64,000 nucleotides of DNA from Clostridiales bacterium (GCA_014799485.1 JAAVHY010000036.1:1-64000), one strand, 5' to 3'; shown: positions 7,214 to 16,797, counted from the first letter of the stretch. Notes: generated by a model from the letters alone, not told the origin. Program-made: numbers and translations.

Positions 7214-8494
7214 ATGAAAAGAATACCCGCTTTACTGTGTCTGCTGCTGTGCGCCGCCCTTCTGTCCTCCTGTGTTGGCAATGTCCCGGTAACCGATCCG
7301 GCCGAGACCGGCGACAGCCCGGAGGATATCGAATTGACTTTATCGGCCTTCCCGGTGGGCAACTGGGGGAATCCCACCACGGTATCCAACATCCTGGCCG
7401 GTTTTCATAAGGAATACCCCAATATCCACATTTCTGTGGACTATTTAAGCTATGAGAGCGGGGATCAGGAAATCAATCAGGCCGTCTCGGAGGGGCGCGC
7501 CCCCGATCTGGTCCTGGAAGGGCCTGAGCGCCTTGTGGCAAACTGGGGCGAACAGGGATGGATGGTCGACCTGTCCGACCTGTGGCAGTCCGAGCAGGCC
7601 GACGCGATATATGACCCGGTGCGGGAAGCCTGCCGGCACAGGGACGGGGCTTATTATGAATTCCCCATCTGTATGTCCGCACACTGCATGGCCATCAACT
7701 ATGATATGTTCCAGGCCGCGGGGGCCCTGGCGTACATTGACGAGGAGGCCCACACCTGGACGACGGACGGATTCATTGAGGCGGTTCGCGCTTTGACCGC
7801 TTATGGGCAGGAAAGCGCGGGCGTCATATACTGCAAAAATCAAAGCGGTGATCAGGGGACCCGCGCCTTGGTCAACAACCTGTACGGCGGTTCCTTTGCC
7901 GATGAGGGGCACACGGTTTATACAGTTGACAGCGAGGAAAACAGAAAAGCCTTGCAGCTTCTCTACGATTTAGAGGGGATCACCTTTGAGCCGTCCCTCT
8001 CCTCCGCGGACGCCATCGAGCTGTTTTGCAAAAAGGAAACCGCTATGTGTTTCTGCTGGAACGCGTCTGTAGAGGTGCAGCAGACCATCAACAACCCTGA
8101 TTTGGACTTTGACGTGTTTCCAATGGCGTTTCCCACCAGTGAAGGCACTCCGCAGCTTCAAGGCGGTATCTGGGGGTTTGGTATCTTTGACAACGGCAGC
8201 GAAGACCGAATCGAGGCCGCGAAAACCTTTATCCGTTACATTGCGGGTGATAACGCCGTATACACAAGGGCCGTACTGGCTTCTTCCTATTGGCCGGTGC
8301 GGGATATCGGCAACATCTATGAGAATGACATGCTCATGACGGAATACAGCGTTTTTATGCCATATATGGGCGATTATTATCAGATCACCTCCGGGTGGAC
8401 CGACGCGCGCACCGCATGGTGGCAGATGCTGGCTAAAATCGCCTCCGGGACCGATGTCTCAGAAGCGGTGAGGGACTTTCCTTCCCTGGACTGA
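7214..8494 (+). CDS. Extracellular solute-binding lipoprotein (family 1), no cognate permease
   Basis: Sugar-type ABC binding protein, 426 aa. The signal peptide MKRIPALLCLLLCAALLSSC ends in a lipobox with Cys20. The mature part begins with LSAFPVGNWGNPTTVSNILAGFHKEYPNI, typical of the first beta-strand and helix of family 1 binding proteins, followed by APDLVLEG and a hinge region with FPICMSAHCMAINYDMF. AAAGGAG lies upstream of the ATG. It is co-directional with the hybrid kinase (35-base gap) and no ABC permease or ATPase is next to it. It may be a sensory accessory to that kinase, or supply a transporter encoded elsewhere. The ligand is not predictable from sequence. Confidence 0.88.
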   Translation: MKRIPALLCLLLCAALLSSCVGNVPVTDPAETGDSPEDIELTLSAFPVGNWGNPTTVSNILAGFHKEYPNIHISVDYLSYESGDQEINQAVSEGRAPDLVLEGPERLVANWGEQGWMVDLSDLWQSEQADAIYDPVREACRHRDGAYYEFPICMSAHCMAINYDMFQAAGALAYIDEEAHTWTTDGFIEAVRALTAYGQESAGVIYCKNQSGDQGTRALVNNLYGGSFADEGHTVYTVDSEENRKALQLLYDLEGITFEPSLSSADAIELFCKKETAMCFCWNASVEVQQTINNPDLDFDVFPMAFPTSEGTPQLQGGIWGFGIFDNGSEDRIEAAKTFIRYIAGDNAVYTRAVLASSYWPVRDIGNIYENDMLMTEYSVFMPYMGDYYQITSGWTDARTAWWQMLAKIASGTDVSEAVRDFPSLD

Positions 8495-8550
8495 TGGGAA
8501 CTCCTTTTCGTCTTCCGCTGCCGCGATTTATCCCGGTGCCAACCCTCACA

Positions 8551-8590
8551 AAAAAGTTTTGGGGACCATTGATCGAGTGGTCCCCAAAAC
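8551..8590. terminator. Stem-loop between the binding-protein gene and feoB
   Basis: GTTTTGGGGACCA (8556-8568) pairs perfectly with 8578-8590. The run of six T is on the minus-strand side, while the plus side has only CTTT. As both flanking genes are on the plus strand, it works as a plus-strand terminator only weakly, and looks better suited to stop antisense transcription. The rest of 8495-8702 holds nothing else I can recognise. Confidence 0.55.
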
Positions 8591-8702
8591 CTTTGATGGG
8601 CCGGGAAAATAATGTTCCGCGTCTTAGCAGGCGGCCATGTATGGACGATAATAGAAGAAGGATCAAACACACCCTTCTGGGATAGAGCGAGGCGAACATG
8701 CA

Positions 8703-11084
8703 GTGACGATGAATGAACTGAAGCCCGGGCAGAGCGCTTATATCTTGTCCATCGGCGGGAGCGGCGCGCTCCGGCACCACCTGCTGGATATGGGACTGAC
8801 CCCAAAAACGGAGGTCACGCTGCAAAAAATCGCGCCTATGGGCGACCCGGTGCAAATCGAGCTGCGGGGCTATGAGCTGACCCTCCGGCGGGATGAGGCG
8901 CAGAAGATCACTGTGGAGCAGGTGCATGAAAAAGTAATCAAATCCCGCGGTGAGCCGCGCCGGGCGGCGGTGGAGCATCCGGGGATGGGGGAGCTTGGCA
9001 GGGCCGGAAGCTACCATATCCACGACGCCGCAAACGATATCCCTGAGGGCGCGAGCATCCGGTTCGCGCTGGTCGGCAATCAGAACTGCGGAAAGACGAC
9101 CTTATTCAATCAGCTCACGGGTGCCAATCAGCATGTCGGCAATTTCCCCGGCGTGACCGTTGACCGGAAAGACGGCATCATCCGCAACCACCCGGAGGCC
9201 ATCGTGACCGATCTGCCGGGGATCTACTCCCTTTCCCCCTATTCCAGCGAGGAAATCGTCACCAGGGACTTCTTGATGGACACCCACCCGGACGGGATCA
9301 TCAATATCGTGGACGCCACGAATATTGAGCGGAACCTGTACCTCACCATGCAGATCATGGAGCTGGGCATCCCCGTGGTGCTGGCCCTCAACATGATGGA
9401 CGAGGTTCGGGCGAACGGCGGCTCCGTGCGGGTCAATGAGCTGGAAGGGATCCTCGGCATCCCGGTCGTCCCGATCTCAGCGGCGAAAAACGAGGGGATC
9501 GAGGAGCTGATCGACCATGCCCTTCACGTCGCGAGGCACAGGGAGGTCCCGGGGCGGGTCGATTTCTGTCCGTCCAGCACCGATGAGCATGACCCTGTGG
9601 GCGCGGTGCACCGCTGCATCCATGCCGCGGTACATATGCTGGAGCCGGAGGCGGCGGAAAAGGGGCTTCCCGTTCGCTTTACCGCCACAAAGCTGGTGGA
9701 AAACGACCGCTTGATCGGGGACAGGCTCTCACTCTCTGACGAAAAGCGGGCGGCCTTTGAGCATCTGGTCTCCGTGATGGAGCGGGAGACGAATCTTGAC
9801 CGGGAGGCCGCCCTGGCAAATATGCGCTTTTCCTTTATTGAATCCCTGTGCGCCAAAACCGTGGTCCGCCCCCACGAGAGCAAGGAACACCGGCGCAGTA
9901 TGGCAATCGACCGGGTTTTGACGGGCAAGTACACGGCCATCCCCTGTTTTGTGGGCATTATGGCGCTGGTCTTTGTCCTGACCTTTAACTTCGTCGGCGC
10001 GGCCCTGTCCGATTGGCTGGGACTGGCAATCGACGCGGTCGTTGCCCTGATCGACCGGCTCCTCACCGGCGCCCAGGTCAATCCGGTGGTCCACTCCCTT
10101 GTCATCGACGGCATCTGCGGCGGCGTGGGCAGCGTTCTGAGCCTGCTGCCCACCATCGTGACCATGTTTTTCTTCCTGTCCATTCTGGAGGACACCGGGT
10201 ATATCGCGCGGGTGGCGTTTGTCATGGACCGGCTGCTGCGGAAAATCGGGCTTTCCGGCCGGAGCATCGTCCCCATGCTGATCGGCTTCGGATGCTCCGT
10301 TCCCGCGATCATGGCCACCAGGACGCTTTCCAGTGAACGGGACCGCAAGATGACCATCCTGCTGACCCCGTTCATGAGCTGTACCGCCAAGCTGCCGATC
10401 TACACCCTGATGATTGGCGCGTTTTTCCCCAAAAGGTATCAGGCGCTGGCTATGGTCGGCCTGTACGCCCTGGGCATCATCTGCGGGATTTTGTACGCCC
10501 TGATCCTGAAAAAGACAATGTACCGGGGCGAGCCGGTCCCCTTTGTGATGGAGCTTCCCAACTACCGTCTGCCCTCGGCAAAAAGCGTCTGGCAGCTGAT
10601 CGTGGAAAAAGCGAAGGGGTTTGCCAGGAAAGCGTTTACCATCATTTTCATGGCCTCCATCGTGATCTGGTTTTTGCAGACCTTTGACCTGAGACTGAAC
10701 GTAGCCGCATCCGCGGACCAGAGCCTGCTGGCCCTGCTGGGCGGGATCGTGGCCCCCCTGTTCGCGCCGCTGGGCTTTGGGGACTGGCGGGTATCCACCG
10801 CGCTCATCACCGGCTTCACGGCAAAGGAGAGCGTTGTGTCCACCCTGACGGTCCTGGTGGGCGGGGACGTGTCCATGCTGGGCAATCTGTTCACGCCGTT
10901 TACCGCCGTGGTATTCCTGGTCTTCACCCTGCTCTATACCCCCTGCGTGGCGGCGGTGGCCACCGTGAAGCGGGAAATGGGCGGCACCAGGGCCGCGGTC
11001 GGAACCGTGATCCTTCAGTGTGCTGTCGCGTGGATCGTCGCGTTCGCCATACATGGCGCGGGGCTGATTTTTGGTCTTGCGTAG
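8703..11084 (+). CDS. feoB: Ferrous iron transporter: FeoA-FeoB fusion
   Basis: Imports Fe2+ across the cytoplasmic membrane. The first 75 or so residues form a FeoA/SH3-like domain (LKPGQSAYILSIGGSG, then HHLLDMGLTP and QIELRGYELTLRRDEA). Next is the FeoB G domain: G1 GNQNCGKTTLFN at about 125, DLPGIYSLSPYS (G3) and NMMDEV (G4). The C-terminal half is the polytopic Gate/FeoB_C region with GFGCSVPAIMATRT and PFMSCTAKLPIY, carrying the conserved Cys residues. Start GTG 8703 fits the GAGG 10 bases upstream better than ATG 8709. It is followed 12 bases later by a FeoB-associated small protein. FeoA fused to FeoB, instead of a separate gene, is the notable feature. Confidence 0.96.
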   Translation: MTMNELKPGQSAYILSIGGSGALRHHLLDMGLTPKTEVTLQKIAPMGDPVQIELRGYELTLRRDEAQKITVEQVHEKVIKSRGEPRRAAVEHPGMGELGRAGSYHIHDAANDIPEGASIRFALVGNQNCGKTTLFNQLTGANQHVGNFPGVTVDRKDGIIRNHPEAIVTDLPGIYSLSPYSSEEIVTRDFLMDTHPDGIINIVDATNIERNLYLTMQIMELGIPVVLALNMMDEVRANGGSVRVNELEGILGIPVVPISAAKNEGIEELIDHALHVARHREVPGRVDFCPSSTDEHDPVGAVHRCIHAAVHMLEPEAAEKGLPVRFTATKLVENDRLIGDRLSLSDEKRAAFEHLVSVMERETNLDREAALANMRFSFIESLCAKTVVRPHESKEHRRSMAIDRVLTGKYTAIPCFVGIMALVFVLTFNFVGAALSDWLGLAIDAVVALIDRLLTGAQVNPVVHSLVIDGICGGVGSVLSLLPTIVTMFFFLSILEDTGYIARVAFVMDRLLRKIGLSGRSIVPMLIGFGCSVPAIMATRTLSSERDRKMTILLTPFMSCTAKLPIYTLMIGAFFPKRYQALAMVGLYALGIICGILYALILKKTMYRGEPVPFVMELPNYRLPSAKSVWQLIVEKAKGFARKAFTIIFMASIVIWFLQTFDLRLNVAASADQSLLALLGGIVAPLFAPLGFGDWRVSTALITGFTAKESVVSTLTVLVGGDVSMLGNLFTPFTAVVFLVFTLLYTPCVAAVATVKREMGGTRAAVGTVILQCAVAWIVAFAIHGAGLIFGLA

Positions 11085-11096
11085 GAGGTGCTTGAG

Positions 11097-11231
11097 ATGA
11101 ATTTGGCGAGTATCATCGTGCTTTGCGCAGTGGCCGGATCATTTGTGATATCTGTTGTCCGCGCCAGAAAAGCCGGGACAAGCAGGTGCGGCGGCCGCTG
11201 TTCTGAATGCGGGTTCCGGTGTGACGATTAA
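11097..11231 (+). CDS. FeoB-associated Cys-rich membrane protein (44 aa)
   Basis: A short gene translated directly from the sequence: one N-terminal membrane helix (MNLASIIVLCAVAGSFVISV) followed by a basic stretch and a Cys-rich tail with four cysteines in CGGRCSECGFRC, ending in DD. This architecture, a single TM plus a CxxxCxxCxxxC-like tail immediately after feoB, is that of the FeoB-associated small protein family of clostridia, thought to assist iron uptake. GGAGGT lies 7 bases before the ATG. The gap to feoB is 12 bases, so translation is probably coupled. Confidence 0.85.
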   Translation: MNLASIIVLCAVAGSFVISVVRARKAGTSRCGGRCSECGFRCDD

Positions 11232-11240
11232 AGCAGCTTT

Positions 11241-12329
11241 GTGCCAATGAACCAGGTGCTGATGATCATAATAGCCGCCGGGGTACTGTTGGGCGGCGTT
11301 GACCGCATTTGCGGCAACCGGCTGAAGCTGGGTGAACAATTTGAGAAGGGTTTCATGCTTCTGGGGCCTATGGCCCTGTCCATGGTGGGGATGATCTGCC
11401 TTGCCCCGGTGCTGGCCGGCGCGCTTAGCCGGGCGGTCGCCCCGCTGTACCGGCTCACAGGGGTGGACCCGGCCATGTTCGGCAGTCTGCTGGCCATTGA
11501 TATGGGCGGCTACCAGCTGGCGAAGGAGCTGGCCGTGGACGCCCGCATCGGAAGCTACGCCGGGCTTGTGGTATCGTCTATTTTTGGCTGCACCCTGGTG
11601 TTCACCATCCCCGTGGGCATGGGAATGGTCTCTCCAAACGACCGCCCCCTGTTCGCCCAGGGCATTATGTTAGGGCTGGCCGCCATGCCGGTGGGTTTGG
11701 CGGCGGGCGGACTGCTGTGCGGGCTTTCGCTGCCTGTCTGCCTGCATCAGAATCTGCCCATTTTCGCCTTGGCCCTGCTGCTGCTTCTCGGCCTGTGGAA
11801 AATCCCGGAACGGATGGTGAAAGGTTTCTGCCTTTTGGCGCAGGGCATCAAAATCATCGTTACCGTGGGGCTTGTGCTGGCGGCGGTGGAATCCCTTACA
11901 GGCTGGAACCCGATCCAGGGTATGGCCCCCATCGGGGAGGCCATGGCCGTGGCTGCCTCTATCGCCGTAGTTATGCTGGGGAGCCTTCCCATGGCGGAGC
12001 TTTTGGGCCGTGGGTTGGAGCGGCCCTTCACCCTGCTGGGCGGCAGGTTGGGAATCAAAGCCCAGAGCCTGACCGGGATGCTGGTAGGTCTGGTCACCCC
12101 TCTGCCCACTCTGGCTATGTACGCGGACATGGATGACCGCGGCAAAGTGGCCGCGGGAGCTTTCCTGGTGAGCGGCGCCAGCCTGCTGGCCGCCCATATG
12201 GGGTTCGTCATCGGCACGGAACCGGCGATGCTCGCCCCGTTGATTGTCGGGAAGCTCAGCGGGGCGCTGGCCGCCGCGGCGCTGGCGCTGTGGACTATGC
12301 GGTCACGGCGGAGCCGCCGGGACAAATAA
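11241..12329 (+). CDS. eutH: EutH-family transporter (ethanolamine utilisation)
   Basis: Polytopic membrane protein of 362 aa with about ten hydrophobic segments. It matches EutH, the ethanolamine permease/facilitator, across its length: LGEQFEKGFMLLGPMALSMVGM, LLAIDMGGYQLAKELA, an internal AAGGLLCG segment, and SLTGMLVGLVTPLPTLAMY. The start is GTG 11241 or ATG 11247, with a poor RBS in either case, so translation may depend on the upstream gene 10 bases away. No other eut gene (ammonia-lyase, shell proteins, reactivase) is in this window. Its place directly after feoB is unusual. It could import ethanolamine for another locus, or transport a related solute. Confidence 0.87.
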   Translation: MPMNQVLMIIIAAGVLLGGVDRICGNRLKLGEQFEKGFMLLGPMALSMVGMICLAPVLAGALSRAVAPLYRLTGVDPAMFGSLLAIDMGGYQLAKELAVDARIGSYAGLVVSSIFGCTLVFTIPVGMGMVSPNDRPLFAQGIMLGLAAMPVGLAAGGLLCGLSLPVCLHQNLPIFALALLLLLGLWKIPERMVKGFCLLAQGIKIIVTVGLVLAAVESLTGWNPIQGMAPIGEAMAVAASIAVVMLGSLPMAELLGRGLERPFTLLGGRLGIKAQSLTGMLVGLVTPLPTLAMYADMDDRGKVAAGAFLVSGASLLAAHMGFVIGTEPAMLAPLIVGKLSGALAAAALALWTMRSRRSRRDK

Positions 12330-12338
12330 AATTGGGGG

Positions 12339-12367
12339 TTTACAAACGCGGCGGCCTGTGGTATAGT
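12339..12367 (+). promoter_or_regulatory. Promoter of the symporter-pyr operon
   Basis: TTTACA, 17-base spacer, TATAGT, about 40 bases ahead of the symporter RBS. This is the only clear promoter before pyrKDFE. No PyrR-type attenuator hairpin is visible between it and the first gene. Confidence 0.8.
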
Positions 12368-12414
12368 GTCAAAAGTTTGGGCTTATTCCAAAATACGACA
12401 TAGGAGGAGTACAC

Positions 12415-13767
12415 ATGGCTAAGCAAGAGAAGCGGCCGGCGCCTTCGCTGGCAACGAAAATGGGGATCTCCCTCGTCTGCGGCCTCGTGGTCGGAGTGCT
12501 GCTGTTGTTCTTGAGGGAATCCCTCGTGGGGAGCGGGAACGAAGCGGTCTGGAAGACCGTCAATGACCTTTTCTTCCAGGACATCACCGCCCAGGGCGCG
12601 GAACAGGCCCTCGGTATTTTCTATTTGGTCGGTCAGCTGTTCATCCGTTCCCTCCAGCTCATCATCGTACCCATGGTATTCACCTCCATTACATTGGCTA
12701 TCGGACAGATATCGGACACCAGAACGTTGGGGCGTATTTCCGCCAAAACATTGATCTGGTTCCTGATCTGTTCTTTTTTTGCGCTGATCCTGGCCTGCTG
12801 CGTGGGCAGCGTCCTCTATAACGCGGGGCTGTTCACCGCCCAGGTGGAGGGGCTGGCGGGGAACGCCGGTTCCACCGGCTCCAACCCCATGAACGTGATC
12901 TTGAACATGGTGCCCTCCAACATCGTCACCGCCTTCGGCAGCAACACGGCGGTGCTGGCCATCGTGTTCCTGGCGGTCTGCCTGGGCCTGTCCATGAACG
13001 CGCTGGGTGAGGAAAAGACCGCTACCCTGCGCAAGCTGATCCAGGAGCTGAACGACGTGGTGGTGGTCTTCCTCAACTACGTGGTCAACAAGTTCGGCCC
13101 CATCGCCATCTTCATGCTGCTGGTGCGCACCTTCGCCACCTACGGCATCGACTATCTGCGCCCCGCCTTCGCCTATGTGGTCACCACGGTGGCCCTCCTG
13201 CTGCTGTTCCTGGTGGTGGGCTATCCCCTCATCGTGGCGGCGGGCGCCGGCCAGAATCCCATCACGTTCATCAAGAAGATCAGCAAGGTGGCGGTGTTCG
13301 GGTTCTCCACCTCCTCCAGCGCCGCCGCCCTGCCCCTCAACTATAAGACCTGCACCGAGGACCTGGGCGTGGACGAGACCATCGCCTCCTTCGTCCTCCC
13401 CCTGGGCATGACCATCAACATGAACGGCACCGCCATCATGCAGGTCATCGCCACGGTGTTCATCGCGGGCTGCGCCGGGTATTCCGTGAGCCTGACCCAG
13501 CTGGTGGTCATCGCCCTGCTGGCCCTGATCGCCTCCGCGGGCACCCCCGCCGCGCCCGGGGCCGGGGCCATCGTGCTGTTCACCATCCTGTCCGGCGTGG
13601 GGTTCGTCAACGACGGCGCGCTGCTGGCCTACTCCCTGATCCTGGCCATCAACCGGCCCATCGAGATGCTGGTGACCGCCCTGAACGTGGTGGGCGACGC
13701 GGTGACCGCCATCTGCGTGGCCAAGAGCGAGGGCCAGCTGGACAGCGGCAAGTACAACAAGCAGTAA
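12415..13767 (+). CDS. Dicarboxylate/amino acid:cation symporter (DAACS family)
   Basis: Sodium- or proton-coupled transporter, 450 aa, of the GltP/DctA/SdcS fold. TM1 starts at about residue 15. The hallmark hairpin serine motif is seen as [15 protein letters not shown], followed by [10 protein letters not shown] (the NMxGT cation/substrate motif of TM7) and the HP2 segment [20 protein letters not shown] precedes ATG. It carries its own promoter and ends 15 bases before pyrK, so it is the first gene of the pyrimidine operon. DctA-type members of this family are known to carry aspartate and also orotate, which would make sense of this position. The substrate here is inference. Confidence 0.92.
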   Translation: MAKQEKRPAPSLATKMGISLVCGLVVGVLLLFLRESLVGSGNEAVWKTVNDLFFQDITAQGAEQALGIFYLVGQLFIRSLQLIIVPMVFTSITLAIGQISDTRTLGRISAKTLIWFLICSFFALILACCVGSVLYNAGLFTAQVEGLAGNAGSTGSNPMNVILNMVPSNIVTAFGSNTAVLAIVFLAVCLGLSMNALGEEKTATLRKLIQELNDVVVVFLNYVVNKFGPIAIFMLLVRTFATYGIDYLRPAFAYVVTTVALLLLFLVVGYPLIVAAGAGQNPITFIKKISKVAVFGFSTSSSAAALPLNYKTCTEDLGVDETIASFVLPLGMTINMNGTAIMQVIATVFIAGCAGYSVSLTQLVVIALLALIASAGTPAAPGAGAIVLFTILSGVGFVNDGALLAYSLILAINRPIEMLVTALNVVGDAVTAICVAKSEGQLDSGKYNKQ

Positions 13768-13782
13768 GGGGGCGTCCGCGGC

Positions 13783-14511
13783 GTGAAGCAGGGACTTTAC
13801 ACCCTCCGGCGCAGCAGGCCGCTGGCCCCCGGCGTCTGGGAGCTGCGGCTGGCCGGGGACACCTCATCCATCACCGCGCCGGGGCAGTTTGTCAACATCC
13901 GTGTGGACGGCTGTTTCCTGCGGCGGCCCATCTCGGTCTGCCACTGGGACGGCGAGGGCCTGACCCTTGTGTTCAAGACAGTGGGCAAGGGGACGGCGGA
14001 GCTGGCCTCGATGCCGGCGGGGACACGGCTGGACCTCCTGTGCGGCCTGGGCAACGGCTTCGACCTGTCCCGATGCGGGGAACGCACCCTGCTTGCCGGG
14101 GGCGGTCTCGGGGCCGCGCCCCTCTACGGCCTGGCCAAAGCCCTGCTGGCGGCGGGGAAAACGCCTGTGGCGGCGTTGGGCTTCAACCGGAAGGAAGAGA
14201 TCTTTTACGAGGAGGAGTTCCGCGCCCTGGGCCTGGACACCGTGATCGCCACTGTGGACGGGAGCGCCGGGGTGAAGGGCTTCGTCACCGCCGCCCTGCC
14301 CGAGCAGTACGACGTCTTCTGCGCCTGCGGCCCCCTGCCCATGCTGAAGGCGGTGTGCGCTGCCTCCCCCGCCCCCGGCTTCGTGAGCCTGGAGGAGCGG
14401 ATGGGCTGCGGTTTCGGGGCCTGCATGGGGTGCAGCTGCCAGACAAAAACGGGAAGCAAGCGGGTCTGCCGGGAGGGCCCGGTATTTGCAAAGGAGGAAC
14501 TCCTATGGTGA
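13783..14511 (+). CDS. pyrK: Dihydroorotate dehydrogenase B, electron transfer subunit
   Basis: FAD and [2Fe-2S] subunit of the class 1B dihydroorotate dehydrogenase. It passes electrons from PyrD to NAD+. The 242 aa include the FAD-binding RPISVCHWD, the NAD-binding domain beginning with [19 protein letters not shown], the [12 protein letters not shown] strand, and the C-terminal cluster site with cysteines in [14 protein letters not shown] plus the late Cys in VCREGPVF. Start is GTG after GGGGG. Its last 7 bases overlap pyrD, indicating translational coupling. Confidence 0.96.
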   Translation: MKQGLYTLRRSRPLAPGVWELRLAGDTSSITAPGQFVNIRVDGCFLRRPISVCHWDGEGLTLVFKTVGKGTAELASMPAGTRLDLLCGLGNGFDLSRCGERTLLAGGGLGAAPLYGLAKALLAAGKTPVAALGFNRKEEIFYEEEFRALGLDTVIATVDGSAGVKGFVTAALPEQYDVFCACGPLPMLKAVCAASPAPGFVSLEERMGCGFGACMGCSCQTKTGSKRVCREGPVFAKEELLW

Positions 14512-15422
14512 ACACCCAGGTGGAGCTCTCCGGGATCCGGCTGGACAACCCGGTCATCCCCTCCAGCGGCACCTTCGGCTACGGCTATGAGTTCGCCGAA
14601 TACTACGACATCAACTGCCTGGGCACGCTCTCTTTCAAGGGGACCACCATCGAGCCCAGGTTCGGCAACCCCACCCCCCGCATCGCGGAGGCCCCCGCCG
14701 GCGTGCTCAACGCCGTGGGCCTGCAAAACCCCGGGGTAGAGCGGGTGATTACTGAGGAACTGCCCCGGCTGCGCTCCGTCTTTCACAAGCCCATCATGGC
14801 CAATGTGGGCGGCTTTTCTGTGGACGACTATGTGCGCGCCTGCGCCCTGCTGGACAAGGAGGAGCAGGTCGGCTGGCTGGAGGTCAATATCTCCTGCCCC
14901 AACGTCCACGGCGGCGGCATGAGCTTCGGCACCAGCCCGGAATCGGCGGCAGAGGTGACCCGGGCGGTAAAGTCAGTCGCCACCAAACCGGTCTATATGA
15001 AGCTGAGCCCCAATGTGACGGATATTGCCGCCATCGCCCGGGCCTGCGAGGACGCGGGGGCGGACGGCATCAGCCTCATCAACACCCTGCTGGCCATGCG
15101 CCTCGACCTGAACACCCGGCGGCCCGTGCTGGCAAACACCACGGGCGGGCTGTCCGGCCCGGCCATCTTCCCGGTGGCGGTTCGGATGGTGTACCAGGTC
15201 TACGAAGCGGTGGGCATCCCCATCATCGGCATGGGCGGGGTGTCCTCGGCGGAGGACGTCATCGAGCTGATGCTGGCGGGAGCCACGGCGGTACAGGTGG
15301 GCGCGGCCAACCTGGTCAACCCCTTCGCCTGCCGGGACATCATCTCCGACCTGCCCCGGGTCATGGAACGATACGGAATCAAGGATTTGAACGAAATGAT
15401 AGGAGGTGCCCACCATGGGTAA
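14505..15422 (+). CDS. pyrD: Dihydroorotate dehydrogenase B, catalytic subunit (NAD-linked)
   Basis: Oxidises dihydroorotate to orotate, the fourth step of pyrimidine synthesis, in complex with PyrK. The 305-aa TIM barrel shows [12 protein letters not shown] at the start, then [23 protein letters not shown], and [12 protein letters not shown]. The cysteine in NISCPNV is the catalytic base of class 1 enzymes, in place of the serine of the membrane class 2. FMN phosphate-binding [15 protein letters not shown] and [10 protein letters not shown] follow. AAAGGAGG lies 8 bases before ATG 14505, inside pyrK. Confidence 0.97.
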   Translation: MVNTQVELSGIRLDNPVIPSSGTFGYGYEFAEYYDINCLGTLSFKGTTIEPRFGNPTPRIAEAPAGVLNAVGLQNPGVERVITEELPRLRSVFHKPIMANVGGFSVDDYVRACALLDKEEQVGWLEVNISCPNVHGGGMSFGTSPESAAEVTRAVKSVATKPVYMKLSPNVTDIAAIARACEDAGADGISLINTLLAMRLDLNTRRPVLANTTGGLSGPAIFPVAVRMVYQVYEAVGIPIIGMGGVSSAEDVIELMLAGATAVQVGAANLVNPFACRDIISDLPRVMERYGIKDLNEMIGGAHHG

Positions 15423-16113
15423 AGATGTGATCGTCGCGCTGGATGTTGACTGCAGGGAAAAGGCGGTGGCTTTCCTGGACCGCTTTTCCGGCGAAAAGCC
15501 CTTTGTGAAGATTGGCATGGAGCTCTACTTCGCCGAAGGGCCTTCCATTGTCCGGGAGATCAAGGCCATGGGCCACAAGATCTTCCTGGATCTGAAGCTC
15601 CACGACATCCCCAACACGGTGAAACGCTCCATGGCCCGCCTCGCGGCGCTGAACGTGGATATGCTGAACCTCCACGCCGCCGGCGGCACGGCCATGATGG
15701 AGGCCGCTATGGAGGGGCTGGTCCGGCCCGACGGCACCCGGCCTGTGCTCATCGCCGTGACCCAGCTGACCTCCATCAGCCAGGAGCGGATGGAGTCCGA
15801 ACTGCTCATCGAAAAGCCCCTGGATCAAGTGGTGATGCACTACGCCAAAAACGCCGCCGGCTCCGGGCTGGACGGCGTGGTCTGCTCCCCCCTGGAGGCG
15901 GGGAAGGTCCATGACGCCTGCGGCGAGCACTTCCTCACCGTCACCCCCGGCGTCCGCTTTGCCGAAGGGGCGGTGGGCGACCAGGCGCGGGTCACCACCC
16001 CCGCCCGGGCAAAAGAGCTTGGCAGCGACTATATCGTGGTGGGCCGGCCCATTGTCCAGGCCGCCGACCCCGTGGCGGCCTACCGCCGCTGCGTGGAGGA
16101 ATTCGTGGGCTGA
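15415..16113 (+). CDS. pyrF: Orotidine 5'-phosphate decarboxylase
   Basis: Converts OMP to UMP, the last step of the pathway. The 232-aa protein begins [12 protein letters not shown]. The catalytic Asp/Lys tetrad is in [13 protein letters not shown], and the phosphate-binding end is VTPGVRF and [13 protein letters not shown]. It belongs to the short PyrF group of Firmicutes. ATG 15415 is preferred over the earlier in-frame ATG because AGGAGG lies 8 bases upstream. It overlaps pyrD by 8 bases. Confidence 0.97.
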   Translation: MGKDVIVALDVDCREKAVAFLDRFSGEKPFVKIGMELYFAEGPSIVREIKAMGHKIFLDLKLHDIPNTVKRSMARLAALNVDMLNLHAAGGTAMMEAAMEGLVRPDGTRPVLIAVTQLTSISQERMESELLIEKPLDQVVMHYAKNAAGSGLDGVVCSPLEAGKVHDACGEHFLTVTPGVRFAEGAVGDQARVTTPARAKELGSDYIVVGRPIVQAADPVAAYRRCVEEFVG

Positions 16114-16146
16114 CGACCGATAAAAACCGAAAGAAAGGTGACAGAT

Positions 16147-16797
16147 ATGACCACCCCAGAGGCCATCGCAAAAAAAATCGCCAAGGATCTGCTGGATATC
16201 CGCGCGGTCTTTTTCCGCCCGGACGAGCCCTTTGTCTGGGCCAGCGGCATCAAAAGCCCGGTGTACTGCGACAACCGGCTGACCCTCACCGCGCCGGAGG
16301 TGCGCAATGATGTGGAGCACGCCCTCATGGAGACCGTCCTCCGGGAGTACCCCGGGGCGGAGGTACTGATGGGCACCTCCACCGCCGGCATCGCCCACGC
16401 CGCCATCACCGGCCACCTCATGGGACTGCCCATGGGCTACGTCCGCGCCGGCCAGAAGGACCACGGCCGCCAGAACCAGATCGAGGGCCGGCTGGAAAAG
16501 GGCCAGAAGGTGGTGGTCATCGAGGATCTGATCTCCACCGGCGGCAGCGTCATCGAGGTGGTGGAGGCCCTCCGGGAAGCGGGGGCCGAGGTGCTTGGCG
16601 TCGCCAGCATTTTCACCTACGGGATGAAAAAGGGGCTGGACCGGCTGGCGGCGGCCAACGTGCGCAACGTGAGCCTCACCGATTTCGACACCATCGCCCA
16701 GGCGGCGGCGGACGGGGGCTACATCGCCCCCCAGGACATCGCCCGCCTGATTGCCTTCCGGGACAACCCCTCGGACGAGAGCTGGATCGAAAAATAA
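16147..16797 (+). CDS. pyrE: Orotate phosphoribosyltransferase
   Basis: Joins orotate and PRPP to make OMP. The 216 aa include the substrate-binding WASGIKSPVYCDNR, the flexible-loop region YVRAGQKDHGRQNQIEG and the PRPP motif VVVIEDLISTGGS. AAAGGTG precedes ATG 16147; the in-frame GTG at 16138 lies within the RBS and is rejected. Last gene of the operon, followed by a terminator. The earlier pathway genes (carAB, pyrB, pyrC) are not in this window. Confidence 0.97.
   Translation: MTTPEAIAKKIAKDLLDIRAVFFRPDEPFVWASGIKSPVYCDNRLTLTAPEVRNDVEHALMETVLREYPGAEVLMGTSTAGIAHAAITGHLMGLPMGYVRAGQKDHGRQNQIEGRLEKGQKVVVIEDLISTGGSVIEVVEALREAGAEVLGVASIFTYGMKKGLDRLAAANVRNVSLTDFDTIAQAAADGGYIAPQDIARLIAFRDNPSDESWIEK

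Noticed and set aside
12368..12414. PyrR or other attenuator ahead of the pyr operon
   Set aside because: Only about 45 bases separate the -10 and the start codon, too short for an antiterminator/terminator pair.
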